From Loktanella sp. 3ANDIMAR09 (GTDB taxonomy: Bacteria; Pseudomonadota; Alphaproteobacteria; Rhodobacterales; Rhodobacteraceae), in NCBI RefSeq assembly GCF_001420005.1, contig NZ_LJAK01000002.1:415104-479103 (forward strand): DNA of 64,000 nucleotides, written 5' to 3'. The translations under genes were made by a program, and so were the position numbers. The notes under the pieces were generated by a model. It worked only from the letters and a program-made list of their open reading frames with translations. It was not told the DNA's origin and ran no database searches. Of this stretch, positions 37,373-51,374 are shown one piece after another. Position 1 is the stretch's first letter. Each line of letters opens with the position of its first letter.

Positions 37373-38279
37373 TCAGGTCATATTCCGTCGTCTGGTAAAT
37401 CTGGTTGATCCAGTTGCCATATAGAAGGTGCGCATGCGACCGCCACCTGTTTTGCGGCGGCCTCAACGGATCGTCATCGGGATAGTAGTTCACCGGCACG
37501 TTGATCGGGGTGCCCTGTGCCACGTCGCGGTCGTATTCCTGTTTCAGCGTGTCTGTGTCGTATTCGAAATGGTTGAACACATAGAGCGCGCGATGGGCCG
37601 GGTCCTCGACCAGCGCGGGACCGGCATGGGGGCTGGTGATCAGCGTGCGCAACCCGTTCGCCGCGTCCACGTCGGCCTGCCGCATTTCGGTCCAGCGGCT
37701 GACCGGCATCACGCAATCGTCCGAGAATCCGCGCAGATAGGGCGAGGCCGGATCGGTGACGGTATGGCGGAAACAGCCGAACATCTTGGTGTCCAGCAGG
37801 TGTTTGGGCACGCCGTGAAAGTGGTTGATCATCGCCATGCCACCCCAGCAGACGCCGAATGTCGAATGCACATGCGTCTGGGTCCAGTCGAACACCTGCT
37901 GCAATTCGGACCAATAGGTGACATCGGTGAAATCCAGATGTTCGATCGGGGCGCCAGTGATGATCAGACCGTCGAATTTCTCGCCGCTGGCCGCGACTTC
38001 GGAAAATGGACGGTAAAAGGTTTCCATGTGATCCGCGGCGGTGTTTTTTGTCTGATGTTCCGACATGCGGATCAGTGACAGTTCGATCTGCAAGGGAGTT
38101 GCCCCGATCAGCCGGGCAAACTGGTTTTCGGTCGCGATCTTTTTCGGCATCAGGTTCAGCAGCGCGATGCGTAGCGGGCGAATGTCCTGACGGTCTGCGG
38201 CGTCATCGGCCAGCACCATCACGCCTTCTGCATTCAGAACGCTGTAGGCGGGCAGATTGGATGGCAGTTTGATCGGCAT
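37356..38279 (-). CDS. metA: homoserine O-acyltransferase MetA, predicted acetyl-CoA type
   Basis: 307-residue first enzyme of methionine synthesis from homoserine. The catalytic cysteine is C144 (FGVCWGG), and H237 and E239 follow in NHFEYD. The residue that sets acyl specificity (111 in the E. coli and Bacillus numbering) is E113 here, in [11 protein letters not shown]. Glu at this site goes with acetyl-CoA and Gly with succinyl-CoA, so acetyl-homoserine is the likely product. No SAM riboswitch fits in the 37-nt gap upstream. Confidence 0.94.
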   Translation of the reverse strand: MPIKLPSNLPAYSVLNAEGVMVLADDAADRQDIRPLRIALLNLMPKKIATENQFARLIGATPLQIELSLIRMSEHQTKNTAADHMETFYRPFSEVAASGEKFDGLIITGAPIEHLDFTDVTYWSELQQVFDWTQTHVHSTFGVCWGGMAMINHFHGVPKHLLDTKMFGCFRHTVTDPASPYLRGFSDDCVMPVSRWTEMRQADVDAANGLRTLITSPHAGPALVEDPAHRALYVFNHFEYDTDTLKQEYDRDVAQGTPINVPVNYYPDDDPLRPPQNRWRSHAHLLYGNWINQIYQTTEYDLNAIGR

Positions 38280-38316
38280 GGTCTATTCCCCGGTGAAGGC
38301 GGCACAGATAGGCGCG

Positions 38317-39180
38317 TCAGCCGCGCGCCTCAAGGGCTGTGGCAATCATCGCGTCAAAGCTGGCCGCGTCATGCACCTGCATCACGTCCGACATGCCAAC
38401 CGTCAGGCCCCAGTTGTCGGCCATCGCGCGATAGCGTGGCTGGCGATGATTCAGCGCCTTGGCAAAGGCCCAGCGGATGAACGTATCGGGATCAACCTTG
38501 TCCGGCGCCACATCAAATTCGCTCAGGTATGCGTTCCAGGTGTCCAGCAAGAAGACCGGGTCATAGGACATCGGTTTGGGTTCACGATCAAACCGGCGCA
38601 CCAGTTCGTCGATATGTTCGTCCGACCCTTCGATCCAGACCATCAGCGTGCGTGCCGACAGGGCGGTCATGATCGGATCGCGGGGATTATGCGCATCAAC
38701 CCATTCACAGATCGACCCGCCGGTGTCGCAGACGAAATGGGGGTATTGGTACAGGTCGTGTGACCGGTCGATGAAATGGCCCGTGTCCATCAGGGCCGCG
38801 ACCTCGGCCAGCTGGAACTGATCCTGACGCCGGGTGTATTCGTCCCAGGGCAGGCCGCCACGGTCAGGATCACCGGGTTTGCCCAGATAGGACGACATCG
38901 GCTTGAGATCGTTGAACGAGATGTTCGACCCGATGTAGATGCTGTCCGACCGCAAGAGGTCGCGCAGAAACGGCACTTTCATCGCCTCGCGCTTGGCATT
39001 GTCCGCGATCAGCTCGCCCATGTAGCGTGTGCCGATGCGGTAATCGATGGAATAGTGAAACCAGTCACCCGTCGCACGCAGCATGGAGGACAGATAGGTT
39101 TTACCAAGCCCGGACATCCCGAAAAACAGGACACGTTTCTGCGGGGCGTTCAGCCAGTCGGATGCGGTTTTGTAAATCAT
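38317..39180 (-). CDS. P-loop ATPase/kinase-like protein, unknown function
   Basis: 287 residues. A Walker A motif, FFGMSGLGKT, lies near the N-terminus, and residues following it (FHYSIDYRIGTRYM) suggest a small-molecule or nucleotide kinase fold. The C-terminal half (about 120-287) holds no domain I recognise. Start choice is uncertain between ATG 39180 and GTG 39198. It precedes metA by 37 nt and may share its transcript. Confidence 0.75.
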   Translation of the reverse strand: MIYKTASDWLNAPQKRVLFFGMSGLGKTYLSSMLRATGDWFHYSIDYRIGTRYMGELIADNAKREAMKVPFLRDLLRSDSIYIGSNISFNDLKPMSSYLGKPGDPDRGGLPWDEYTRRQDQFQLAEVAALMDTGHFIDRSHDLYQYPHFVCDTGGSICEWVDAHNPRDPIMTALSARTLMVWIEGSDEHIDELVRRFDREPKPMSYDPVFLLDTWNAYLSEFDVAPDKVDPDTFIRWAFAKALNHRQPRYRAMADNWGLTVGMSDVMQVHDAASFDAMIATALEARG

Positions 39181-39230
39181 GACCTTGGCATATTTCACGC
39201 AAGCCGCGGATGCCAGACCTGATCGGGGCG

Positions 39231-40370
39231 TCAGTAGCCCCGCCAGATCCAGCCGCCGCCCAGCACGCGGGTGCTGTCGGGGTCATAGAACACGCAGGCC
39301 TGGCCTGGGCTGATGCCTTCTTCGGCGACCAGCAGTTCGATTTCCGCCTCTGTATCGGAAATCGGGCGCAGGATTGCGTCGGTCGGCGGCTTGGTGGACC
39401 GGCATTTCACCGCGATCTGGCGCGTGCCACCGGCCAGAAAACCGCCGTCACCCAGCCAGTTGATTTCACGCAGCGGCACCTTGCGGGTGGCCAGCAGGTC
39501 CTTGGGGCCGACGATCACCTGCCGGGCCGCGACATCCAGTTTCACCACATACAACGGGTCAGCCAGACCACCGATGCCAAGCCCACGGCGCTGGCCGATC
39601 GTATAGTGGATCACGCCGTTATGCTGGCCCAGCACGCGGCCGTCCGTGTCGACGATATCACCCGGTTCAGCCGCACCGGGGCGCAGTTTTTCGATCACGG
39701 CAGCATAGTTGCCGTTGGGGACGAAACAGATGTCCTGACTGTCGGGTTTGTCCGCCACGCTCAGCCCGTATTTCGCGGCCAAAGCGCGGGTTTCTTCCTT
39801 GGATTTCAGATGCCCCAAGGGGAACCGCAGATAGTCCAGCTGTTCGGGGGTGGTGGAAAACAGGAAATAGCTTTGATCCTTGGCCGCATCCGCCGCGCAA
39901 TGCAGTTCCGCACCCTGCGCACCCATCTTGCGCTGGATATAGTGGCCGGTCGCCATGCAATCGGCGTCCAGATCACGGGCTGTTTCCAGCAGGTCCTTGA
40001 ATTTCACCCGTTCATTGCACCGAATGCAGGGGACAGGGGTCGCACCAGCCAGATAGCTGTCGGCGAATTCATCCATCACCGCCTCGCGAAAGGTGTTTTC
40101 GTAATCCAGAACGTAATGGGGGAACCCCATTTCTTCGGCAACGCGGCGCGCATCATGGATGTCACGGCCCGCGCAACAGGCCCCTTTTTTCGCCAAGGCC
40201 GCGCCGTGATCATAAAGTTGCAGCGTAACGCCGACCACGTCGTAGCCTTCTTCGGCCAATTGTGCTGCCACGACGGAACTGTCCACGCCACCCGACATCG
40301 CGACGACCACGCGGGTCTGTGCGGGCGGCTTTGCAAAACCGAGGCTGTTGAGCGTCTGATCGAGAGGCAT
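39231..40370 (-). CDS. mnmA: tRNA-specific 2-thiouridylase
   Basis: 379-residue enzyme that thiolates U34 of Lys, Glu and Gln tRNAs. The ATP pyrophosphatase loop is [11 protein letters not shown] (residues 24-34). The two catalytic cysteines are in [10 protein letters not shown] and DICFVPNG. The C-terminal beta-barrel includes [13 protein letters not shown] and [11 protein letters not shown] 40370. The sulfur comes from a cysteine desulfurase relay; two desulfurases are encoded at the end of this window. Divergent from sciP. Confidence 0.96.
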   Translation of the reverse strand: MPLDQTLNSLGFAKPPAQTRVVVAMSGGVDSSVVAAQLAEEGYDVVGVTLQLYDHGAALAKKGACCAGRDIHDARRVAEEMGFPHYVLDYENTFREAVMDEFADSYLAGATPVPCIRCNERVKFKDLLETARDLDADCMATGHYIQRKMGAQGAELHCAADAAKDQSYFLFSTTPEQLDYLRFPLGHLKSKEETRALAAKYGLSVADKPDSQDICFVPNGNYAAVIEKLRPGAAEPGDIVDTDGRVLGQHNGVIHYTIGQRRGLGIGGLADPLYVVKLDVAARQVIVGPKDLLATRKVPLREINWLGDGGFLAGGTRQIAVKCRSTKPPTDAILRPISDTEAEIELLVAEEGISPGQACVFYDPDSTRVLGGGWIWRGY

Positions 40371-40402
40371 GTCGCACCACCTGTATGGACAAGGGTTGTC
40401 AA

Positions 40403-40418
40403 TAGGGCCTTGGCCCTA
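40403..40418. promoter_or_regulatory. short palindrome between mnmA and sciP
   Basis: TAGGGCC-TT-GGCCCTA forms a 7-bp inverted repeat with a 2-nt centre, 33 bp from the mnmA start and 76 bp from the sciP start. Role unknown; a regulator site shared by the divergent genes is possible. Confidence 0.3.
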
Positions 40419-40493
40419 CACCCGCTTGCGCTGGCTTACCAGTCTTTAAATGTTTTCGCCCAGTCTCTGCGCGATCAACAAAAGGACAACGCG

Positions 40494-40772
40494 ATGTATC
40501 TACGCAAAATCAACGGCCCGCGGTCCGTGACATTGCCTGACGGTTCCATTCTGACCCGGGCCGATCTGCCACCTGCACGCACGCGTCGCTGGGTCGCGTC
40601 ACGCAAGGCCAAGGTCGTGTCGGCCGTGACCTACGGGCTGCTGACGCGCGACGATGCGCTGACCATGTATGACCTGTCGGACGAGGAATTCACGGAATGG
40701 GAAAACGCGCTGACCATCCATGGCAAGGACGCCCTGAAAACCACCGCCTTGCAAAAATATAGACAACCATGA
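40494..40772 (+). CDS. sciP: CtrA inhibitor SciP (DUF1153)
   Basis: 92 residues, nearly all one DUF1153 helix-turn-helix domain (PDGSILTRADLPPARTRRWV, then KAKVVSAVTYGLLTRDDAL). In Caulobacter SciP binds CtrA on promoters and blocks RNA polymerase recruitment during part of the cell cycle. Here it lies 89 bp upstream of ctrA in the same direction. AAAAGGA precedes the ATG. Confidence 0.93.
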   Translation: MYLRKINGPRSVTLPDGSILTRADLPPARTRRWVASRKAKVVSAVTYGLLTRDDALTMYDLSDEEFTEWENALTIHGKDALKTTALQKYRQP

Positions 40773-40790
40773 CGTGCGTGATGCACACTT

Positions 40791-40822
40791 TTAAGGATAC
40801 GCTAATCGCTCGTTAACGATTC
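40791..40822 (+). promoter_or_regulatory. ctrA promoter: two phased CtrA boxes and a GANTC site
   Basis: TTAA (40791-40794), N7, CTAA (40802-40805), N7, TTAAC (40813-40817) make two overlapping matches to the CtrA box TTAA-N7-TTAA, 11 bp apart. GATTC (40818-40822), a CcrM-type GANTC site, touches the last half-site. The cluster ends 39 bp before the ctrA start, which fits autoregulation and methylation-state control as in Caulobacter. Confidence 0.7.
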
Positions 40823-40861
40823 CGGGGCAGGTTGCTGGTGCACAGATGAACGGAGAACCGT

Positions 40862-41575
40862 ATGCGAGTCCTACTGATTGAAGACGACCCCACCACGTCC
40901 AAGAGCATCGAACTGATGCTGAGCCATGCCAATCTGAATGTCTACGCGACCGATCTGGGCGAGGAGGGGATCGATCTGGCAAAACTCTATGACTATGACC
41001 TTGTGCTGCTGGACCTGAACCTGCCCGACATGACCGGCTACGATGTGTTGCGCCAATTGCGCCTGGCCCGCATCGATACCCCCATCCTGATCCTGTCAGG
41101 CGATGATGACACCGACAGCAAGCTCAAGGGATTCGGTTTTGGTGCTGACGATTACCTGACCAAACCCTTCCACCGCGAGGAACTGGTCGCACGGATTCAT
41201 GCGATCATTCGGCGGTCCAAGGGGCACGCCCAATCCATCATCAAGACCGGTTCGATTGCGGTCAACCTGGACGGCAAGACAGTCGATGTCGATGGCAAGA
41301 CGGTCCATCTGACCGGTAAGGAATATCAGATGATGGAATTGCTGTCGCTGCGCAAAGGGACGACCCTGACCAAGGAGATGTTCCTCAATCATCTGTATGG
41401 CGGCATGGATGAGCCGGAACTCAAGATCATCGACGTGTTCATCTGCAAGCTGCGCAAGAAGCTGAGCGAGGCGACCGGCGGTGATAATTTCATCGAAACC
41501 GTCTGGGGGCGCGGATATGTCCTGCGCGATCCGGAGGTGCGCCAGGATCATGCGGCGGTGGCGGTCGGCGCCTGA
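40862..41575 (+). CDS. ctrA: cell-cycle response regulator CtrA
   Basis: 237-residue OmpR-type regulator. The receiver domain (1-120) has acidic pocket E7-D8-D9, phospho-acceptor D51 (LLDLNLPD) and the K of TKPFHREE. The DNA-binding winged helix (125-230) includes [20 protein letters not shown] and ends [10 protein letters not shown], almost invariant among CtrA proteins. In this order CtrA controls flagella, gene transfer agents or division depending on species. ATG 40862, preceded by GGAGAA. The C-terminal Ala/Val tail resembles a ClpXP degradation tag. Confidence 0.98.
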   Translation: MRVLLIEDDPTTSKSIELMLSHANLNVYATDLGEEGIDLAKLYDYDLVLLDLNLPDMTGYDVLRQLRLARIDTPILILSGDDDTDSKLKGFGFGADDYLTKPFHREELVARIHAIIRRSKGHAQSIIKTGSIAVNLDGKTVDVDGKTVHLTGKEYQMMELLSLRKGTTLTKEMFLNHLYGGMDEPELKIIDVFICKLRKKLSEATGGDNFIETVWGRGYVLRDPEVRQDHAAVAVGA

Positions 41576-41603
41576 TGTCGGGTTCTGTCCCGGCGCATGA
41601 TGA

Positions 41604-46095
<4,492 letters not shown>

Positions 46096-46099
<4 letters not shown>

Positions 46100-46194
46100 A
46101 ACGCGAAGGTCGCGTCGAAATCCTCTGGCAATTCGGGTTGCGGGGCGCAGGCCGCAAGGCCCAGCATCAGCGTGAACAGCAAGATCAGGCGCAT
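46096..46194 (-). CDS. tiny lipoprotein, 32 residues
   Basis: An ATG at 46194 with an AGGAT ribosome site 7 nt upstream opens a 32-codon frame ending at TAA 46096. The product is a hydrophobic signal (MRLILLFTLMLGLAAC) with lipobox LAAC and Cys16, then only 16 acidic, Pro-rich residues. It should become a very short lipid-anchored peptide. It starts 9 nt after the aspartic protease stop on the same strand and is thus probably the last gene of that unit. Its stop overlaps the recG stop by 3 nt. Function unknown. Confidence 0.68.
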
Positions 46195-46203
46195 GGAAAG
46201 ATC

Positions 46204-46782
46204 CTATCGCGTCAGGACCAGTTCGCCATCGCGAATCTGGATGTTTGAAAATCGGCTGAGGTAGGACATGCCCAGCAGGGACCCGAACATGTCACCACCA
46301 TTGACCACGGCGGGGACACGGGTTTCGGTTACATCGCCCAGCGTGACCCGGTCCAGCGTCACGGGGGCGGTTTGCACGATGCCGTTTGCGGTGCTGGCAC
46401 TGCCCAGATAACGCAATGTGTCAGGGTCCAGACCGATGCGCTGTGCGTCCTGCTGGCTCAGGACGATCTGCGATGCGCCGGTGTCGATGACGAAATCCAC
46501 GGGCACGTCGTTCACACCCAGCCGGATGTAATAATGCCCGTCCGCCTGTTGAGGCAGCACGATGTCACCGCCGCTGGTCACCGATTGCCGAGGCAGCACA
46601 TCCCGGCTGATATCGCCCCATAGGCCGATCGCGCCGATTGCCCCGATAAAGATCAGGCCCCAGATGCTGGCCTGTTGGGCCACCTTGCCCATGCGGCCCC
46701 GTTGACTGACGAGGTAGCTGACAAAGATCGCCCCACCCATCAGGGTGAGAAAGGTCGCCTGCATGATCTGGTCAGTGCTCAT
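46204..46782 (-). CDS. membrane-anchored clan AA aspartic protease (TIGR02281 type)
   Basis: 192 residues. Two hydrophobic segments at about 8-25 and 40-58 anchor the protein; the C-terminal domain is a single-lobe retropepsin-like fold with the catalytic Asp in FVIDTGASQIVLS. A LLGMSYLSRF segment is the usual distal signature. It should work as a dimer in the periplasm. Followed by the tiny lipoprotein and preceded 16 nt upstream by marC on the same strand. Substrate unknown. Confidence 0.88.
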   Translation of the reverse strand: MSTDQIMQATFLTLMGGAIFVSYLVSQRGRMGKVAQQASIWGLIFIGAIGAIGLWGDISRDVLPRQSVTSGGDIVLPQQADGHYYIRLGVNDVPVDFVIDTGASQIVLSQQDAQRIGLDPDTLRYLGSASTANGIVQTAPVTLDRVTLGDVTETRVPAVVNGGDMFGSLLGMSYLSRFSNIQIRDGELVLTR

Positions 46783-46798
46783 ACCGCAGATATAGGGC

Positions 46799-47425
46799 TC
46801 AGCCGCCCAGACCGAAACCCCGCAGACCGTCCAGAATGAACTGCACGGCCAGGGCGGCCAGCAGCATCCCCAGCAGGCGGGTCACCACGTTGATACCCGT
46901 TTTGCCCAGCAGGCGTTCCAGCAATCCTGCTGCCATGAACAACACAAAGACGATGCCGATTACCAGCACCATGATGCCCAGCACTGCGCCAAAACCGAGT
47001 GCGCTGTCGGTCTGGCCGGTCAACAGAATGATCGTCGCAATACTGCCGGGGCCCGCGATCAATGGAATGGCGATGGGATAGATCGACGGGTCGGAATCAG
47101 GGTCGACATGGTCTGACGAATTGTCCTCGCGGCGGGCCTGCCTGCGTTCGAACAACATGTCGAGCGCGGTCAGAAACAGAAGAACGCCGCCAGCGATCCG
47201 GAAGGCAGGCATGGAAATGCCGATGAAATCCAGCAAGGCCTCGCCCGAAAAGGCAAAGATCAGCAGCAAGCCGATCGATACCAGACAGGCGCGGATCGCG
47301 ATGGCCTGCCGCTGACGACGGGTCATGCCTTGGGTCATGGCCACGAACAGCGGTGCCAGTCCCAGCGGGTCGATCACGATGAACATGGCGGTAAAGGCCG
47401 TGATGAGCGTGGGAATATCAGTCAT
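46799..47425 (-). CDS. MarC family integral membrane protein
   Basis: 208 residues with six predicted helices and the MarC pattern FIVIDPLGLAPLFVAM near the N-terminus and PIAIPLIAGPGSIATIILL in the middle. MarC was once linked to multiple antibiotic resistance, but that link has not held and the function is unknown. A short charged loop (RRQARREDNSSDHVD) separates the two halves. Same strand as the ABC-F gene upstream, 23 nt away. Confidence 0.9.
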   Translation of the reverse strand: MTDIPTLITAFTAMFIVIDPLGLAPLFVAMTQGMTRRQRQAIAIRACLVSIGLLLIFAFSGEALLDFIGISMPAFRIAGGVLLFLTALDMLFERRQARREDNSSDHVDPDSDPSIYPIAIPLIAGPGSIATIILLTGQTDSALGFGAVLGIMVLVIGIVFVLFMAAGLLERLLGKTGINVVTRLLGMLLAALAVQFILDGLRGFGLGG

Positions 47426-47448
47426 GTCTCACCCTCGCAGGTCTCGTT

Positions 47449-49302
47449 TCAGGCCTTTTCGGCCTTTTCCAGTTTTTCCAATGCCTGCATCCACATCGTC
47501 TCGGCGCGGGACAGGCCGTCCATGACCTCGGCGTATTTCTTGTTCCAGGTCGCAAGTTCGCCAATGCGCGTATCATCATACAGTGCCGGATCGGCCAGCT
47601 TCTTGGCCAGCTTGTCGCGCATGTCGTTGATTTTCGTCACGCGTTCCTCGGCCTTGCGCGCCTCTGCACGCAGCGCGAGGATTTCGTCGCGTGTGGGTTT
47701 GCGCACCTTGGGGGCGACAGGCTTTTCGACCTTGGCGGGTTTGTCCGGGGTCAACAGCAGTTTGCGATAGCTGGCAAGGTCGTCGTCATAGGGTTTGACG
47801 TGCCCGCCTTTGACCAGCCACAGACGGTCGGCGACCATCGACAACAGGTGCATGTCGTGGCTGACAAGGATGACCGCACCGGTGTAGGCGGTCAGCGCCT
47901 CGACCAGCGCCTCGCGGCTTTCGATGTCGAGGTGGTTGGTCGGTTCGTCAAGGATCAGCAGATGCGGCGCGGGCAGGGTGGCCAACAGCAGCGACAGACG
48001 TGCCTTTTGCCCGCCTGACAGACGCCCCACGGCGGTTTCGGCCTGATCGGCGCCCAGACCAAAGCCTGCCAGCCGTGCACGCAGTTTTGCCTGACCCTCT
48101 TCGGGGCGTTCGCGGAACAGGTGGTCCAGCGGCGTTTCTTCAATCCGCAGCTCGTCCACCTGATGCTGGGCAAAGAAACCGATGCGCAGCTTGTTGGAAC
48201 TGACCATCTTGCCGCGCGCGACCTCCAGCCGGCCGGACAGCATCTTGGACAGGGTCGATTTGCCCTCGCCGTTGCGGCCCAGCAGGGCGATCCGGTCGTC
48301 CTGGTCGATGCGCAGGTTCAGGTCGTGCAGGATGATCTGGTTGCCATAGCCGACGGCAGCGCCTTCGGTTGCGATGATGGGGGGCGACAGTTCCTCGGGC
48401 TCTGGAAAGGTGAACACGGTGCGTGCCGCGTCCGCAGGCACGCGGATGGTTTCCATCTTTTCCAGCGCCTTCACGCGCGATTGCGCCTGTTTCGCCTTGG
48501 ATGCCTTGGCCTTGAACCGGTCGACAAAGGCTTGCAGGTGTTCGCGCTTGGCATCCTGCTTTTTCGCAGCAGAGGTCAGCAGCGCGATTTTTTCAGCGCG
48601 CTGGCGGGCGAATTGGTCGTATGGGCCAGTGTAGTAGGTCAGCCCCTTGTTTTCGAGGTGCAGAATCCCGCCCACGGACCGGTTCAACAACTCGCGGTCG
48701 TGGCTGACGATCAGCACGGTATGGGGGTATTTGCCGATATAGGCCTCGAGCCACAGCGCACCCTCAAGGTCGAGGTAGTTCGTCGGTTCGTCCAGCAGCA
48801 GCAGGTCAGGTTCGGAAAACAGCACGGCGGCCAGCGCCACGCGCATCCGCCAACCACCCGAGAATGCAGAACAGGGCATACGCTGTTCTTCGTCGGTGAA
48901 CCCAAGCCCCTTGAGGATGGTGCTGGCGCGGGCTTCGGCGCTCCATGCGTCGATATCGGTCAGACGGACCTGAATGTCCGCGATGCGGGTCGGGTCAGTG
49001 GCGGTTTCCGCCTCGGCCAACAGGGATTCCCGTTCGGTATCGGCGCGCAGCACCGTGTCGATCAGGCTGACCTCGTTGCCGGGAACCTCTTGGCTGACGC
49101 CACCGATCTTCCAGCCGCGCGGCATGTCGATCGTGCCGGTATCCAGCACCATTTCACCGCGAATGATGCGGAACAGCGTGGTCTTGCCGGTGCCGTTACG
49201 CCCCACCAATCCCACCTTGTGGCCCGTGGGAATGGTGACGGTCGCGCCCTCCAGCAGGGTGCGGCCTTCGACGGAGTATGTGATGTCAGATATTTTCAGC
49301 AT
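47449..49302 (-). CDS. ABC-F family ATPase
   Basis: 617 residues with two ABC domains and no membrane helices. Walker A motifs are GRNGTGKTT and GRNGEGKST; signature motifs are FSGGWRMRVALA and LSGGQKARLSLL. A charged linker (about residues 240-290) joins them, and the Lys/Glu-rich C-terminus looks coiled coil. Such proteins bind the ribosomal E site. Length and tail resemble YheS more than EttA, but the subgroup is not certain. Confidence 0.93.
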   Translation of the reverse strand: MLKISDITYSVEGRTLLEGATVTIPTGHKVGLVGRNGTGKTTLFRIIRGEMVLDTGTIDMPRGWKIGGVSQEVPGNEVSLIDTVLRADTERESLLAEAETATDPTRIADIQVRLTDIDAWSAEARASTILKGLGFTDEEQRMPCSAFSGGWRMRVALAAVLFSEPDLLLLDEPTNYLDLEGALWLEAYIGKYPHTVLIVSHDRELLNRSVGGILHLENKGLTYYTGPYDQFARQRAEKIALLTSAAKKQDAKREHLQAFVDRFKAKASKAKQAQSRVKALEKMETIRVPADAARTVFTFPEPEELSPPIIATEGAAVGYGNQIILHDLNLRIDQDDRIALLGRNGEGKSTLSKMLSGRLEVARGKMVSSNKLRIGFFAQHQVDELRIEETPLDHLFRERPEEGQAKLRARLAGFGLGADQAETAVGRLSGGQKARLSLLLATLPAPHLLILDEPTNHLDIESREALVEALTAYTGAVILVSHDMHLLSMVADRLWLVKGGHVKPYDDDLASYRKLLLTPDKPAKVEKPVAPKVRKPTRDEILALRAEARKAEERVTKINDMRDKLAKKLADPALYDDTRIGELATWNKKYAEVMDGLSRAETMWMQALEKLEKAEKA

Positions 49303-49344
49303 GGGCGGCGCATAGCAGAGGCCCCGCCCATGTGAAAGTGGTCA

Positions 49345-50784
49345 TCATTCGCGTTCGGCGGCGACGTCGCGGTTCCAGATCGTAGGGTCGATCCCCTTGT
49401 CCAGATCGGGGTGATCGGCAAACCGGAACAGTGGTTCCTTGCCCGCTTTGCGCTGCTTGAAATAATCGATGGTCAGCGCGCGCACGGTGCCGGACAGGAT
49501 CACGATGGCCACAAGGTTGATCGTCGCCATCACGGCCATGCTGGCATCGGCAAAGTTGAACACCGTGGATACCGGCTGCACGGCCCCCCAGATCACCATT
49601 GCCATCGCCGCGACCTTGAGGATCAACAGCGGCATCCGCCCGCCAAGCCCCAGAAACTCCATCGCGTTTTCGGCATAGGAATAGTTGCCGATGATCGAGG
49701 TAAAGGCAAAGAACAGGATGGCGATGGCGATGAACGCGGGTCCGGCGGCACCGATGTGCGCGGACAGCGCGTTTTGCGTCAGCACCATGCCTTGCGCCCC
49801 ATCGGGTCCATAGTCGACGACGCCGGACAACAGGATCATCAGTGCGGTTGCGGTACAGATCACCAGCGTGTCGATGAACACGCCCAGCCCTTGCACCAGT
49901 CCCTGACTGGACGGGTGATGCGGGTCCGGCACGGCCGTTGCCGCGATATTGGGCGCAGAGCCCATGCCGGCCTCGTTGCTGAACAGACCACGTTTCACGC
50001 CGTTCATCAGGGCCGCCATGATTCCGCCGGTGAAACCGCCGGCCGCCTGTTCGAACCCGAACGACGATTTCACGATCAGGGCGAACATGGCCGGCACCTC
50101 GGTGATGTTGGCGACCAACACGTAAACTGCGACGAGGATATAAATCCCCGCCATGGCAGGCACGATGCGTTCCGCGACCTTTGCAATCGACCGGATCCCG
50201 CCAAAGATCACGATACCGGCCACGGCCGCGAGGGCCACACCGGTGGCAATTCCCGGCACACCAAAGGCGGCGGTCATCGATTCGGAAATCGAATTGGACT
50301 GCACGGCAGAGAAGATCAGGCCAAAGGACAGGATCAGGCAGATCGAAAACGCGTAGCCCATCGCGCGGCTGCCGACGCCGTTGGCCATGTAGAACGCAGG
50401 GCCGCCACGGTATTGGCTATCGGCGTTGCGCACCTTGTAAAGCTGGGCGAGCGTCGATTCCGCATAGGCCGTGGCCATGCCGACCAGTGCCACCATCCAC
50501 ATCCAGAAAATCGCACCGGGTCCGCCCAGATAGATCGCGACGGCCACACCCGCGAGGTTGCCCGTCCCGACGCGGCTGGCCAGTGAAATTGTCAGCGCCT
50601 GCAACGGCGAGATGCCAGAGGGCGAGGTGTTGTTCGACCCGATGATGACGCGGAAATATTCGGGAAAATGGCGAAACTGGATAAACCCAAGGCGGATCGT
50701 GAAAAACACGCCGACCCCCAGCAATCCCCAGACCAGAACATAGCCCCACAGGATACTATTCAAAAAATCGACAATGAGGGTCAT
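49345..50784 (-). CDS. sodium:alanine/glycine symporter (AGCS family)
   Basis: 479 residues with about eleven helices. Family signatures include GYVLVWGLLGVGVFFTIRLG near the start, ISLASRVGTGNLAGVAVAI and VKRGLFSNEAGMGSAPNIAA. It should bring in alanine or glycine with Na+. I chose ATG 50784, which has GGGAG upstream; the in-frame extension is not hydrophobic. It is monocistronic and divergent from ndk. Confidence 0.94.
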   Translation of the reverse strand: MTLIVDFLNSILWGYVLVWGLLGVGVFFTIRLGFIQFRHFPEYFRVIIGSNNTSPSGISPLQALTISLASRVGTGNLAGVAVAIYLGGPGAIFWMWMVALVGMATAYAESTLAQLYKVRNADSQYRGGPAFYMANGVGSRAMGYAFSICLILSFGLIFSAVQSNSISESMTAAFGVPGIATGVALAAVAGIVIFGGIRSIAKVAERIVPAMAGIYILVAVYVLVANITEVPAMFALIVKSSFGFEQAAGGFTGGIMAALMNGVKRGLFSNEAGMGSAPNIAATAVPDPHHPSSQGLVQGLGVFIDTLVICTATALMILLSGVVDYGPDGAQGMVLTQNALSAHIGAAGPAFIAIAILFFAFTSIIGNYSYAENAMEFLGLGGRMPLLILKVAAMAMVIWGAVQPVSTVFNFADASMAVMATINLVAIVILSGTVRALTIDYFKQRKAGKEPLFRFADHPDLDKGIDPTIWNRDVAAERE

Positions 50785-50919
50785 GGTTTTCTCCCTTTGG
50801 TTGTTTTCCATCGCATGGCACATCGGGGCTGCCATGGAAATGTGATTGCCCGCTTTTCAGCGGGGCGGCTGCATGGTAGGGCCGCGCCAGAAATGCATTT
50901 CATCTGAAAGAGGCTAAAC

Positions 50920-51342
50920 ATGGCTGTTGAACGCACCCTGTCCATCATCAAACCCGACGCCACCAAGCGCAACCTGACTGGCAAGATCGTTGCCAAGTTC
51001 GAGGATGCTGGTCTGCGCGTCGTCGCATCCAAGCGCATCCACCTGACGCAGGCGCAGGCCGGCAAGTTCTACGCTGTTCATTCCGAGCGTCCGTTCTTTG
51101 GCGAACTGACCGAATTCATGGCGTCCGGCCCGGTTGTGGTGCAGGTCCTCGAGGGTGAAGGCGCAATCGCCAAGAACCGCGAAGTCATGGGTGCAACCAA
51201 CCCCGCAGACGCCGCAGCAGGCACCATTCGTGCAGAGTTTGCTGAATCCGTCGGCGAAAACTCGGTCCATGGGTCTGACTCTCCCGAGGCAGCGGCAGAA
51301 GAGATCGCATTCTTCTTCTCCGGCCTCGAACTGGTTGGCTAA
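50920..51342 (+). CDS. ndk: nucleoside diphosphate kinase
   Basis: 140-residue enzyme that balances nucleoside triphosphates. The phosphorylated histidine is H117 in [27 protein letters not shown] at the start and [20 protein letters not shown] in the middle are the usual motifs. ATG 50920 follows AGAGG. A likely bidirectional terminator follows within 6 nt. Confidence 0.98.
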   Translation: MAVERTLSIIKPDATKRNLTGKIVAKFEDAGLRVVASKRIHLTQAQAGKFYAVHSERPFFGELTEFMASGPVVVQVLEGEGAIAKNREVMGATNPADAAAGTIRAEFAESVGENSVHGSDSPEAAAEEIAFFFSGLELVG

Positions 51343-51348
51343 ATAAAG

Positions 51349-51372
51349 AGGGCGGACGCAATGGTCTGCCCT
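51349..51372. terminator. hairpin between ndk and the convergent DUF4112 gene
   Basis: AGGGCGGAC (51349-51357) pairs with GTCTGCCCT (51364-51372), one G-T pair, loop GCAATG. It fills the 32-nt gap between the convergent stops. Run-on tails are poor in T. Confidence 0.55.
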
Positions 51373-51374
51373 GT

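Noticed and set aside
38280..38316. SAM-responsive riboswitch before metA
   Set aside because: SAM-II elements precede metA in some alphaproteobacteria, but only 37 nt separate metA from the upstream gene and no pseudoknot-like sequence is present.
39210..40493. A long plus-strand frame running in front of sciP
   Set aside because: The stretch is the complement of mnmA. Only the last 92 codons (from 40494) are the SciP family, with a proper ribosome site.
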